Assembly (NCBI GenBank): GCA_963576735.1
Contig: OY755176.1
Span: 19,949,423 to 20,013,422 of the forward strand
Length of the DNA: 64,000 bases
Direction of reading: 5' to 3'
Source: Bedellia somnulentella
Taxonomy: Eukaryota; Arthropoda; Insecta; Lepidoptera; Bedelliidae
The position numbers were made by a program, and so were the translations under genes. Shown here one piece after another: positions 23,754 through 35,145 of this stretch. The notes beneath the pieces are model-generated. The model made no database searches. It saw only the letters and a program-made list of their open reading frames with translations, and was not told the DNA's origin. The stretch's first letter is position 1; every line of letters begins with the position of its first letter.

Positions 23754-24101
23754 AAAAAGGAAGAAAAGAAAATACCTGAGAGAAAATAGCTGGAATCCTG
23801 CTGAGACTACGTCGTTTTTTTTGAGACCGAAAAACCACCGAAGGAGAAGATTGAGAAGCTACCAGGATTGTGAGAGGGCTAAGTATCGGCCTGAAATCGT
23901 GAGTTGGTTGTTTTTTCCTATCTTTCCTCATTCCTTTAGGGTTAACTCTGTCTGGGAGGTTATGTTGTATTTGTAATTGAATTCCTCTTTATTTCGTTAA
24001 AATCTCGTTTAGACCGCTTATGTTTATCGCTGTGTTCATTTAAACCGTGTTTATTGTCATTTTATTGCTATACCGTTCTAAAATTTATACCGTTACCCGT
24101 T

Positions 24102-24550
24102 AAAAAGAGGAAGGCGTCGTAAACGCCTTTCGATCAGATATACTAAATATCTATCCACGAATAACGTGTCTTAGTAGCTTGAAAAGAGGAAGGCGTCGTA
24201 AACGCTTTTCGATCAGATATACTAAATATCTATCCACGAATAACGTGTCTTAGTAGCTTAAAAAGAGGAAGGCGTCGTAAACGCTTTTCGGTTAGATATA
24301 ATTACTCGATATATACCTATATCGATAGTCTACCCACTCACAACGTGTCTTAGCTTAGGATTTGTGTCCCGAACACTAAAAGAGGGAGGCGTCTTAAACG
24401 CCTTTCGGTCAGATATAATTACTCGATATATACCTATATCGATAGTCTACCCACTCACAACGTGTCTTAGTTCAGGATGGGTATCCTAAACACTAAAAGA
24501 GGGAGGCGTCGTAAACGCCTTTCGGTCAGATAGAAATACTCGATATCTAT
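24102..24550 (+). repeat. five-copy tandem array inside the BEL/Pao element
   Basis: Units start at about 24102, 24181, 24259, 24377 and 24494, each with AGAGGAAGGCGTCGTAAACG or a close variant, then TTTCGGTCAGATA and CACGTGTCTTAG-like sequence. The first two are about 79 bases, the next two about 118 because of an added palindromic ATATACCTATATCGATAGTC segment; the fifth is partial. Confidence 0.9.
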
Positions 24551-24722
24551 TAATCTAAAAATTAACAAAACCGTACCAATAACTAATTAACAAAAACTAA
24601 TTAAACCGTACCAATAACTAAACAAACCTTTATACCTATTAACCAAATAACACCCATATTAATAACCAATCCATTCCTTTATTTAACCAAACCCATACCC
24701 AATTCCAATTCTAACAGTTTCC

Positions 24723-25048
24723 CAACCGTAACACCAGCTCACGTCTTATTGGGCCGATCACTGACAGCCCTCCCAGACCACGACCTGACTGATGTACCAG
24801 AATGTTTTGTCAACTCCACCAGATATACCAGAGCTTCTGACGGCGGTGGTCCAGCTTTATATCCTGGGAGCATCGTGCTGATCAAGGACAGCAGGACACC
24901 CCCGTGTCAGTGCCGCCTGGGGAAGATCGAGCAAGCTCACCTCGGGGCGGATGACGTCGGTCGAGTGGCTACCATTAAAACAGCCAACAGGCTTATAAAG
25001 CGGGCATTCAACAATATATGTCCGTTACTACTACCATCACAAATGTAA
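24723..25048 (+). pseudogene. BEL/Pao integrase C-terminal fragment
   Basis: Reads PAHVLLGRSLTALPDHDL, then after a region with one internal change, GSIVLIKDSRTPPCQCRLGK and LGADDVGRVATIKTANRLIK. These are the hallmarks of the end of BEL/Pao integrase (GRSL...LP; VLIKD...P..WRLG.; GAD...R.A.I.T). It is the only pol sequence left; about 30 residues normally between the two motifs are missing. Confidence 0.85.
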
Positions 25049-25453
25049 ATTTGGGAAGTTGGATGCAATCCAAAGAACACCACAAAGAATAGAATTTGAA
25101 ACCCTTACACCGAGACGATGCTTGATTTAAATTACTGAACTCAATTAGCGGAAACTAGCAGTAAGTTTTTACCGAAGATTACTAAGTAATACTGAAGTTT
25201 AAGAAGCCAAAAATTACCAGAATATGATGTCAGAATATCATTCGACACGACGCCGAAGAAAGAAAACATTTAGAATTAGTTAGGTATAAGTTATGTTCCG
25301 TTTTTAATCAATTTATGTTTACCAATAAATCTTTATTATTCCTGTGTTTTAATTCAAAATTAGATTAGTAAGTATAGGCTTGTCAGTTAGGTAGGCCAGG
25401 GTCATATATGTTACTTCACCATACCAAAAATACAGTGCCTTTTGTGGGGAACA

Positions 25454-25935
25454 TGTTAAGCCGCACTATCATAACATAGTGCTGCGCCTTTCCCAAAGGG
25501 TTGGTAAAGAATATAATTAAAAGGACTGTATTTTATAGGTGGCGACATCTGGTGTAAAAGATGTACATTAAAACCATCAGAGGCATATTGATATTGATAT
25601 GTTAAGTTAGATTTACTATTGCTCAACAGATGTCGCTAGTAAATTACGTAATAAAGAATATTCTCGATCAATGTAAAACAACCGTTAGGAACATTAGAAC
25701 TTTCTGTTTCTTCCAGAAACATTTGAATTAATAAAGTACCGTTTTAACGGTCGATTGCTATGTATTCTAGAAGCTTCCGCTATTGTTGTACAGAGGGCAC
25801 TTGTAATGCCCAATTATTCAAATGATCACAACTAATACAGAATTTGAAGAGATAACAAACTAGTTTCATTATTCCTGGATACTGAACCTCCCGGACCCCT
25901 GGACGTCGGCACCTTACCAGCTCTACGAGTAATCA
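25454..25935 (+). repeat. BEL/Pao 3' LTR
   Basis: 482 bases, preceded by TTTTGTGGGGAACA, a poor polypurine tract, and followed by the CACTG duplication. Confidence 0.93.
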
Positions 25936-25944
25936 CACTGATAT

Positions 25945-27520
25945 AGTACTCGCAATTTTGTTCTTAAATATATTTGTCAGTCGTGTTCTCCTCTTGGCTA
26001 CATTAAGTGTGATTTTACTGAGAAGGTCCAGGGAGTCAATGTTATTATTCACTTTATAATACAACAATGCTATATCAAAACCGTAATTATTAAATTTTTA
26101 GTTAAACTGAACTAAAACCGATCATAAAATTTAGCAAATCAATTTTGAGTATATAATAAGTAGTAACGTAAATAATGTTTTTTTTATTAAACTGAATTAA
26201 AGCCCATTATAAAATGATTAAAATAGCGCTGTCTGATAAAAATAAAGTTCCTTCTTCCCTCTCAGCGTCTAATCTTATAACATTCCAAGTATTTTAACAA
26301 GATGCTAAGTTGTTCGTAAATTGATTTCAACAAAATAACTTCATGTTTCGCTATTAAGGAATTGAGTTTCGGAAAAATATTGTTTGATTTATTTTCAGCT
26401 ATTCATGTTCTTTGATGTGAGTTCTTACTTTTATTTGTAATTATATGGCAACACCCAAATAAATAAAAACCTATCTTAGATTATACGATATGTTTAAGTA
26501 TAGAGACATTTTATATACGCGTTTTATTTTTAAAAAAAACTTGAAATTAACCCCGAACCAATGTGAGTTATTATTTTAACACTACCTTTTCAAATATATA
26601 TTTATTTATATTAGTTCTTTAAGTTTATAAACGTGATTTCCCTGATAACATTCTTAGCACAAACTGTACTCGAACTAAAAATGAATTTTAACTTAATAAA
26701 TTTATTATATTTTCATGACAAACAAAACGAAAGAAAGAATAAGTATTGCGCTATTTTGCAATTCCCTCTCTCATTAGAATAGATACATATGTAAAATAGA
26801 CTTGGTCACATCGAGCGGGATGAATGTAAAGTGGCGGAAAATATATTCAGAGTGAATGTGGACTCGGGAGGTGAAACAAGATGGATGCAAGATATGTTCC
26901 TAAACATAATCCACTGCAGTTTTGATAAACAAAAAAATACACGGTTCAAAAATACGACCTTTTTTTCTCATACTCACGCCGTTAATTTCTATTAGGGTTG
27001 GAAGAGACTATCCGATAGCTACTCTGACGATTAATTTACCAACCTTTCTTGAATGCCTCAAATTAATAAAATAAAAGCTAAATAGAGAATTATTAATTAT
27101 ACATACCTAAACTAACCCCAATTTCAATTATTTTTTTTTCCATACGCCACTGGAAGCTAATAGTTTTTAAATATCTAATTGTAAAAATAATGTTCTGTAA
27201 ACAGAACGTTCAAAGAGTTCGAATGAAAGTATTCGGAATTGAAAAGAAGTTACGTTTGCAAAATGAGGTAGCGAACATTGTTTTAATTTGTTTTCTTTAC
27301 CAATTCCTGAAAATACGCTGTAACTCGATAATAACCTAACGTTTTTATGAGTTAGCAAATTGTTTTTTTATTATTTTTCTTTCGGTGTTTATTCTATTAT
27401 TTCACTGTTTAAGTTTTTGTTTATATCATTTTAGCTAAAGTCCTTTCATGTGGTGATCAGAATTGTTAAAAGAACATACAAACATACATGAGTACACATA
27501 CTCACGACGACGTTTTGAAT
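25945..27520. other. no recognisable feature
   Basis: AT-rich flank of T1. No protein-like frame. Confidence 0.5.
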
Positions 27521-27577
27521 AATCCTTGCATATATTGGATTCAATCAGGCGTTACTTTGCGGAAATCCATAACAATA

Positions 27578-27698
27578 CTAATATTAAAAAGTTTCTTCGC
27601 TTATAATAATAAGTGGGAGGGCGGGCGGTGCACAGTGCATGTTGCATGAAGACTGCAGGTATTTAGCGGAATTAAGCGAAGAAATTTATTAATATTAG
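27578..27698. mobile_element. 121-bp fold-back element flanked by 16-bp direct repeats
   Basis: Inverted arms CTAATATTAAAAAGTTTCTT (27578-27602) and complement (27674-27698) match at 23 of 25 positions. AATCCTTGCATATATT is repeated exactly at 27521-27536 and 27699-27714. The interior is unusually G-rich (GTGGGAGGGCGGGCGGTGCA). Confidence 0.65.
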
Positions 27699-28288
27699 AA
27701 TCCTTGCATATATTCTTGAGCTTCTGATTTTTGTTGACAATCATAAATCTTCTCATACATACCTTTCATTTATTACGCTTCGGAAGCCTGTGGTCGTCCT
27801 TTGTTGACAATACCACCCACATCGCATCTACTATATATCTTTTTCTTACTCTATCTTAGAACCTAAAATTATTTTTACTATGGCACATTTTCTCTACTCT
27901 CGCGCTTATAATACCACTCTTAACATTCGCTATCATACATAAAATTTAAAATTTAACAAACCTAATGCCATGTACTCTTATATATTATAAAATATTGCGT
28001 GATTGTAAGAAATACTTGTTTCACCCACTCAAGGATATAAAGCATTAACTTAAAAGTAGTCAACGTGAATAAATAAAGCAGACAATTGAGTCCAGGAGTG
28101 AGATAAATATGACCAATAAACCGTATGGCCATCAGCAGTGACCTGGACTTTATGACGACATAAACTTGCTTTCCAACGATATTCATTTACTGGCGAGTTT
28201 TGTTATTGACAAAGACCTATTGCTTGTAACACTAATAAAATTCCACTTACTTCTTAACGACTTTGTTTTGATCCTTGATTAGGTTATC

Positions 28289-28445
28289 TGGTACCAATAA
28301 AACCCTAAAAGGTACAGCCAGAGCTTCAAAATCAGAAATCCCTCAGCCAAATATTGGAAGTCAAGTGATGGGTGTCCAACCGCAACGTCCGATAGTCCCT
28401 TTAAAGCCTCAGTACCCTAAGTCATCTAATATAAAGGATAAGTTC
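28289..28445 (-). repeat. family A repeat, degraded
   Basis: Recognised by GATGGGTGTCCAACCGCAAC and CCTCAGTACCCTAAGTCATC. Confidence 0.6.
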
Positions 28446-29727
28446 TAAATAAATAAATAAGTTCTATTATAAAAAGAAACTTCACAGTATTGTATAACAT
28501 AATTTCTTAAAACTAATAAGCATAACTGAAACTGGCCAAAGAAACCTTAATTCATTATTAATCTACTTAGAGTGCATTATAAATTCTTCGCAGCGCAAGC
28601 ACTACAAATAATAGAAACGTAAGTCATATTTCAAATACCAGCAAAGGTGAACCCAATCTCCAACGCTCTCTCGCGTCACAAAACCACACAATAGACAAGA
28701 ACTGTCGCCGACTTACGAAATATCCAATCAGAAGACATCTATTGATAATTTGATCCTCTTACGTCGATTCCATTATGGCGGCAAATTAAGTTTTCTGTGG
28801 CGGATAAAGAAAGTTGATCCCACCTTGTATGGGGCGTCGGGAGATTGGACGCAGTTACACCGAGCACTTCTTAAGTGACTTCGCTTATTTGGTGCGTCAG
28901 ACCAATTGTACTATCTTTGTAATTTTGAATAGAAAATGGGAGTTATTTGACTTAATCATATAATTTAACATAGATGTATACTGTGTAGGGCAGAATAACA
29001 AATATTGACAAAGCTTATTCAACGATTGAGAACCTCTTATTAAAGAAACCCTAAGAATTAAACTATATTTCGTTAGTCTATTGACTAATTTATAACATAA
29101 ATCATTCTGGACTTACCTTAACCACACCCCTCAAATTTTAAATATTTGTATTCTCATCTTTAGGAGGTAAATGCTTACCAACTTATAAATAAACCAAAAT
29201 ACATACATACATATATTTACGGCTATAGACATATATAGAGACATCTTGAAAAATTTACCAAATCAAATTTAAGCATTAAATTGAAATAAATAATCTTGTG
29301 GAGTACATCCATGTGGCTGACACTTTCTCCGCCATAATAGGGAGGCGGCTAATTACGATCTTTTGTGGTCCCGATTTCGGAGCAACCTTTATATGGTGGA
29401 GATTACCGTGATTGTCATTCGAATCTATTCTCTGTAGACCTGAGACAGAAATATATACAGCAAAAAATAAAAATGAATGAGGCAATAATCGTATTTATCG
29501 ATATGAATGAAAAATCAAACAAAATATTGGCTAAGAAATTATTAATACTAAAGCTCTACTACTTCTTTTTTTATTTCTGCTCGTGATTATTTATATAAGA
29601 GGAAGACTCTAGCCTACACTAGCTTTAAAAAAAGGATTGAATTAACCTGCGCATATAAACACAATATATCCTTTAAGGAATTCATACCGTTGCCGACTAA
29701 ATGAATTAATAAATAAAGAATTAATAA

Positions 29728-29800
29728 AGGAAAGAAAAATTTCGACACAGTAATAATCCCCACATGAGGTTTTCATGAACAAAAAGATTTAAATTAAATG
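29728..29800. repeat. family C fragment, core deleted
   Basis: AAAGGAAAGAAAAATTTCGA is joined directly to AGTAATAATCCCCACATGAG, so the tRNA-like core is missing. Confidence 0.75.
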
Positions 29801-30206
29801 AATTAAGTTGAGTGCCAACAATATGTATTTGCAAATACGCGTGAAAATAATTGTGTTTATTTAATATATCAGGATTTGTTACCAGCATTTTCAGATTTTA
29901 CCAGCCAGCTTCTCACTTCTCAAGTGACATACTCGCTCTCACACGCCTCTTGCTGCCTATGCTTTTTGTTACGGAAACATAAAAAGGTGCCATAAATTTA
30001 GAGTACAATAATTTTTAGCTGCTGTTTTTTAAAAACATCAATATTATTCGTTAAATTTATAAAAGTGGACAAGCAATCACGTCACCTACGAGTGGAGTAA
30101 TAAAACAGTACTTAATAAACGTCTGAAAATTTCGAAAAATATGAATTAGTACTATTTTAATGGATTTTATCAAAGTACGAGGGGCATGCCAAAAGAAACT
30201 AGATAC

Positions 30207-31683
30207 TCAAAAATTATAAAATTTATTCTTTATTACAAGTATCGAACTTTTCAAAGTATTTACGCTGAGCACGTATACACTTTTCACACGTCTGAACAAA
30301 TGGGAAAATACCTGAGACCACCCTTGTTTAGATACCTCAGAAATCTCGAAATTATAGAAAACCAGCGCATCTTCTTTGCTTTCAAACCTCTTCCCCTTTA
30401 GTTTTTCTTTGATTTTTGTAAACAAGTAAAAATCACAAGATGCTAGGTCAGGGGAATATGGCGGGTGAGGGAGAATTGACTCATTTTTCGAGTTGAAAAA
30501 GCCTAGTGTTCTGGCAGACGTGTGCGGCGCCGCATTGTCGTGGTGCCAGAGAAGGTGCCAGATTCCTGACTTCGGTCGCTTGTCACACCAAGCTGATATT
30601 ACTGTTGGAGCACAAACTATCACATACCATTCGGAGTTCACCGTTCTTTCATTCTCTAGCACAACAGTAGCAATATGACCCGTTTTGCAGAAAAACGAGG
30701 CGACCATTTGTTTTTTGTGTGCTTCGTGCACGGTGACATTTCATTGGAGTTGGCTCGTCTTCAAAGCACCATACAGTCGACTGTCGCTTTGATTCGGGAT
30801 CATAGTTATATAACCATGTTTCGTCACCAGTCAGTATATCATATACGTTTTTTTTTCTCGCCTCCGTTGAATTTATCTATCAAGAATAGGCACCAATCCA
30901 CCCGACGGTCTTTCTGCTCATCGGTAAGTTTATGCGGCATCCATCTGGAACAACGTTTACGGAGAGAAAGGTGGACGTGAATTATGGTTTGCATTGCTGC
31001 TGATCCAATTCCTAGTTCTCGCTCTATCTCTACATATGTAATTCGTCGGTTTTCACGAATAAGTTTTTCGACTGCACGAACGTTTTCTGGTGTGACCGCG
31101 GTTGGCGGCCGTCCTATCTTCGCTTCATCTGCCATCTTCGTCCTCTTTTAAATTCAGTAAACCAATTGAATACTATTGCTCGGGAACAAACAGACTCACC
31201 AAAAGTAGAAGCCAAAAGTTCAAAACATTCTTGAGGCTTTAAACCTTTTTTAAAGTCATAATGAATCATATGACAACCGTGATAGCCCAGTGGGTAGAAC
31301 ACTCGGTTATCGTGCAAACGACTAGTGTTCAAATCTTGGGTCGGGCCTACACCAATTTGTCTTTTCTAAAGACATATGTGTGGTTAATTTATCATGGTTG
31401 TTAACGGTGAGGGAAAACATCGTGAGGAAACCCACATGGCTGAGTTGTACTTAGTCATGTGACAGTGTATTCGTACAAAACGGCGATAGGCCTGCCCCCT
31501 ATCACGTGAGTACACTGTCCATGCAAAACGTGGGTACTCTGAACACCAGGTGACAAAGTCACGTGATGTTCAGAAGTATTAGTACCTCTGCCAACCCCTT
31601 CGGGGATATTCGGCGTGAACGTTTATGTTATGTTATGTTATGTAATGAATCATAGCGCGAAAATCACGTCGACTAAGCTCCAT
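30207..31683 (-). pseudogene. mariner transposase, frameshifted and interrupted
   Basis: The likely start codon is at 31683 (MELSRRDFRAMI), then the SINE at 31271-31654 interrupts, then HYDFKKGLKPQECFELL, the helix-turn-helix region IGRPPTAVTPENVRAVEKLI, GDETWLYNYDP (first catalytic D, about 30815), HDNAAPHTSARTL (second D) and PYSPDLASCDFYLF (third D) to the stop at 30207. The last two catalytic D residues are separated by 34 residues, the DD34D signature of true mariners. At least two frameshifts (near 31130 and 30840) and a stop near 30670 break the frame, so it is inactive although all three catalytic residues remain. Confidence 0.93.
31271..31642 (+). mobile_element. family B SINE inside mariner
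   Basis: Full-length copy with 12-bp target duplication TAATGAATCATA at 31259-31270 and 31643-31654. It begins TGACAACCGTGATAGCCCAG. Confidence 0.93.
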
Positions 31684-32182
31684 TGTTGCAAGTGGATTCC
31701 CGCCAGATTCTCGGAAAAATGATGCTCATTCAAATAAAAAATAAATAAAAGAAGTGTGTTCTATATTCAAATATGTAATTAAAAAAAATAGCCTATAAGA
31801 TGATATATAGCTTGCCAGTGTCAATTAAATGAGAAAAGAGTATCTAACTTCTATTGGCATGCTCCTCGTACTCCTGAAAACAGACCTCTTTGCACAACAA
31901 AACTACTAAACGGCTAACACTACTGGTATAAACACGGACATACTTCTCTTTCATCGCCTGCAATAACCATTACTGTTTCATTAGGTCAAGTTACAGTAAC
32001 CCAACGATTATTACCATAATAACAGGCATTGTATTATGTTCTGTCGTTAACAGACAATTATAAGAGAGTAACTTCGTACATTAGGAAAGCTCCGAGTTTT
32101 ATCGAATCGTTTCTTAGTGCCTAAATAAAGTGATGCTAATAAAAGTAAAATGGTATAATTATGTATGGTTGTCAAATAAATG

Positions 32183-32341
32183 CCGTGCAGTGCCGGCTAA
32201 GAATGTCACTACCCCTTTCTACCCACGGGTGTCCTAAGAGGCAATAAGGCTATAGGGCTTTTTAAGTGATGTTTGGGCGGTGCGGTTGGAGACCCATCAC
32301 CAACGATACTTTATCTCTACCATTTTGTCCCCTATCCAAAG
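32183..32341 (+). repeat. family A repeat, 3'-truncated
   Basis: Belongs to the subfamily with GCCGGCTAAGAATGTCACTA and CCACGGGTGTC. It breaks off at CCCCTATCCAAA and joins family B sequence. Confidence 0.85.
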
Positions 32342-32425
32342 TGTACCAAGCAAAACTTAGGTGCAATTAACACCAGATAGAAATGTCACGTGATGTTCAA
32401 TCAGAAGTATTGCTACCTCTGTCAT
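32342..32425 (+). mobile_element. family B SINE internal fragment
   Basis: AAGCAAAACTTAGGTG through GTCACGTGATGTTCA and AGTATTGCTACCTCTG; no head or tail. Confidence 0.7.
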
Positions 32426-32990
32426 CCTGTATTATTAATTTTTAGCGAAGTCATCTGAGTAAATATATGTATTTATTTATTTTTTTCTTTGTAATAGTTA
32501 AAATAATATACCTTAATTACAAAAAATACACAGGTACGGGTCGTATCATAAATGCACAACAAATACAGAATACACACACGACTAGTTACAAACTTTGTGT
32601 TCTGTATCATTTCTAACATAAATAGCAGTTACCAAGAGACACTGATATGATAGTGTAGCGATGCAGTTATTTGGCCTCATATTACTATTAATTTGTAATC
32701 AGCTTATAATCATATAAACAGTAGTAGTATAAGACTTCAAGTGCTAGAAACTGTATGTATAAAGTCTTCAAGTTTTCTTCTTTTCTAGCAAACAGTGATA
32801 AGTGCTTGCAGAATACCGATTTTGAAATCAATTTCCAACCCCATCCTCAACGTACAATCCTCACTGCTTCCTAATAACCACTCCAAAGAACTTAAGAAGC
32901 ATTTAAGGAACCCTATACAATTGACTTATAACCTTTATAATATGTTTTTCGGAGTACCATAGCTTTCAAATTATTATTTTTTTACATTCA

Positions 32991-33196
32991 CGTACTCACG
33001 GCCATAAACCCCAAAAAAGGGTAGTCAGAGCTTCAGAGTTTGTAACTCTTCAGCTACATTTGGAAGTTATGTGGGAATAAGATTACAAACAAAAATTTTT
33101 GGTGATTATTCTCATACCGCATTTCCCATAACCACTTAAAAAAGCCCCATAAATATAGAAAGGATTAGTAACATTTTAAACCGGCACTACACGCCA
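32991..33196 (-). repeat. family A repeat, degraded
   Basis: Reverse copy with ACGTACTCACGGCCATAAAC and CCGGCACTACACGCC. Confidence 0.75.
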
Positions 33197-33892
33197 AAAA
33201 GGTGTTACTGTTTTTTTTATATATGCGAACAACAAAATTGGTATTAAACACATATAACTTTTATAAATGCCTGCATACTCATCAGTTAAGTAATACCAAC
33301 GTTATTTTTTCGGTGAAAACATCAATGCGTTTACATCATGTAAATATGCATTCTCCCTAATCGTACGCGCCGCCACGCGACGACAGATGTTGGAGCGTCC
33401 TCGACTCGAGCACCGTTTTGTGCTCACACTATGGAGCGCCGACTTGCACGGTTTGAGTCTATTACAAGTCTGCGCGGCACTTAACAATTGTTCATTATGA
33501 CTCCATAAGTGTAGGTATTTACTTTTGGATTTACTCGCTCGAGTTCTTTTATCTCATTTTTGCTATACGGTGTCGATTTTGAATAGAACTACTGGATCAA
33601 TCCCCGTGGGTGTCACACAAGGTCATTGAGGGACTGATCTACCTAAGAGATTAGTGGACAATAAGATGAGATTTAACTTTTGATAAAAAGTTTTTGCTCA
33701 AGCTGGTAAACGTAGTTAAGAGCGATGCAAAAAGTTCGATCGGCATCGATGTATACTGTTTCACCATAACTTATATACACACAATTTTAAAAATGTGGTA
33801 TGGAAGTGACCTGACCACGCATGATTGTAAAATATTTAAAAACGCATTATGGCTGATTTTTATAAGTCAATATGTGGCAAAAATGACAACGT

Positions 33893-33965
33893 TCGTGGCG
33901 GAGTGGATAGGAGTGACTAGCTTTTTGTTCTGGAGGTTGAGAGTTCGAATCCCGCTGAGAGAAAT
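33893..33965 (+). repeat. tRNA-like SINE head
   Basis: GTGGCGGAGTGGATAGGAGT is A-box-like and GAGAGTTCGAATCCCGCTGA is a B box 45 bases downstream. No good acceptor stem, so it is a SINE head, probably of the unit whose body is the inverted repeat that follows. Confidence 0.6.
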
Positions 33966-33974
33966 ATTTATGTC

Positions 33975-34735
33975 ATAATCATAGATCGGATAATCGGATG
34001 CATATTCACCTAAACTTATTTTTTGGCTAAGAAAATATGGAGACGGCTTCTTTTTTCGGAATTGTCTTTTTCAATGTCGGGATTCGAAAAAAACAGGGAT
34101 TTTGAACAAATCGGATATAAAACAAATTATGAATTATCTATCCGTCTCACTCGCACATTCACATTTATAACGCTTTTTTGAACATAACTAGAATTATAAA
34201 TTGATTTCCATTTATTTTTCGATATATTCCATAATAGTTAAAATCTTATCAAAATTCAAAATGCAAAATTTCTATATTTGATAAAAACAAGTATTTGTAA
34301 ACAATTGGTTGGGGTCTTCTTTTAAGCTTAAAGCCTGTGTTAGAAAACCCCAATCTTAACGTTAGTAAATGTGCAGCTAAGTGCACAACAAGCTTTACAA
34401 TGTTATTCAAATATTGTTCTCAACGCAAATAATTACGGCTCCTCATTTAAAAACCTTTATTTGAGTGTGCATTCAATTATATTTATAACCAAAACGCTAA
34501 CGGTATTCATCCCGAAACATCGGTTTTTTTCCATACAAGTAATGTACATACAAATAATATATTGTAATAGAAAACACTACAAACGTAATGAAAATACATT
34601 TAATTCTATATTCCGAACATTAAATGCATCGATTCTGAAATCCCGAAATCTTTACGATAAAGAAGTGCTTTCCATACTAAGCCGCCGGTCAACTTTAGGT
34701 AAATATACATCCGATTATCCGATCTATGGTCATAA
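33975..34735. repeat. 40-bp inverted repeat enclosing about 680 bases
   Basis: ATAGATCGGATAATCGGATG at about 33981-34000 and its complement CATCCGATTATCCGATCTAT at 34708-34727 sit in arms of about 40 bases with a few mismatches. Either the ends of a DNA element or two SINE bodies in opposite orientation. Confidence 0.6.
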
Positions 34736-34804
34736 TTGTTAATATTTTTTCCTTGTCTCTAGTGTTATTTGTCGTGTGAGAAATGACGAGATTCGTGAAA
34801 GTTG

Positions 34805-35145
34805 CGGTATGAAAGATGGAAAAAAAGATAGAAAAAGAAAAGTTGAGATGGTTTGTACACATAGAGAGGATGGATGGCAATAATTTGGTGAAAGAGATAT
34901 AAAGAGCCAACATAGATGGCAATGTGAGAAGAAGACGACCACGGAGAACACACCTGGACCAAGAGTGTAGAGAGTGTGCTCATAAAGGCAGGCGTCCGAA
35001 GTATGAAGAATAAAAGAGCAATGAAAATATTGATGGATGTAAATGAAGCTAGAGAGGTTTGCCAGGAACGTACAAAGTGGCGATCAATGGTCTCTGCTTA
35101 ACCCGATAGGAAAAATTGCATGAGTATCTGTATGTACGTAATAAT
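34805..35145 (+). mobile_element. LINE 3' end (family E)
   Basis: Decayed reverse-transcriptase C-terminus: LRWFVHIERMDGNNLVKEI, RRRRPRRTHLDQE, then EAREVCQERTKWRSMVSA, followed by GAGTATCTGTATGTACG. Stops and frameshifts show it is old. Other copies at 49333-49432 and 50455-50550. Confidence 0.8.

Larger units (their letters stand above)
23258..25935 (+). mobile_element. BEL/Pao LTR retrotransposon, internally deleted
   Basis: Two direct LTRs (23258-23738, 25454-25935) begin TGTTAAGCCGC and end AGTAATCA. The 5-bp target duplication CACTG lies at 23253-23257 and 25936-25940. The 1715-base interior has a primer-binding site, a tandem array and a piece of integrase, but no gag, protease or reverse transcriptase, so it must depend on a full-length relative. 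The left copy of the target duplication is the last five bases of T1, so insertion hit the very end of T1. Confidence 0.92.
30178..31868 (-). mobile_element. mariner transposon with a SINE inside
   Basis: TIRs of about 33 bases: CGAGGGGCATGCCAAAAGAA at 30178 and the complement of CGAGGAGCATGCCAATAGAA at 31868, with about four mismatches. TA flanks both sides (30176-30177, 31869-31870), the mariner/Tc1 target. Without the 384 bases of SINE plus target duplication it is about 1.3 kb, the usual mariner size. Confidence 0.93.

Noticed and set aside
24102..24550. CRISPR-like array
   Set aside because: Eukaryotic context; units are tandem with no unique spacers and lie inside a retrotransposon.
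31269..31332. N-terminal extension of a minus-strand mariner frame (MNTSRLHDNRVFYPLGY...)
   Set aside because: This is SINE and filler sequence read through; the real transposase start lies beyond the SINE at 31683.
34695..34983. Three overlapping minus-strand frames
   Set aside because: Antisense to the family E LINE end; low-complexity Phe/Ser-rich translations.
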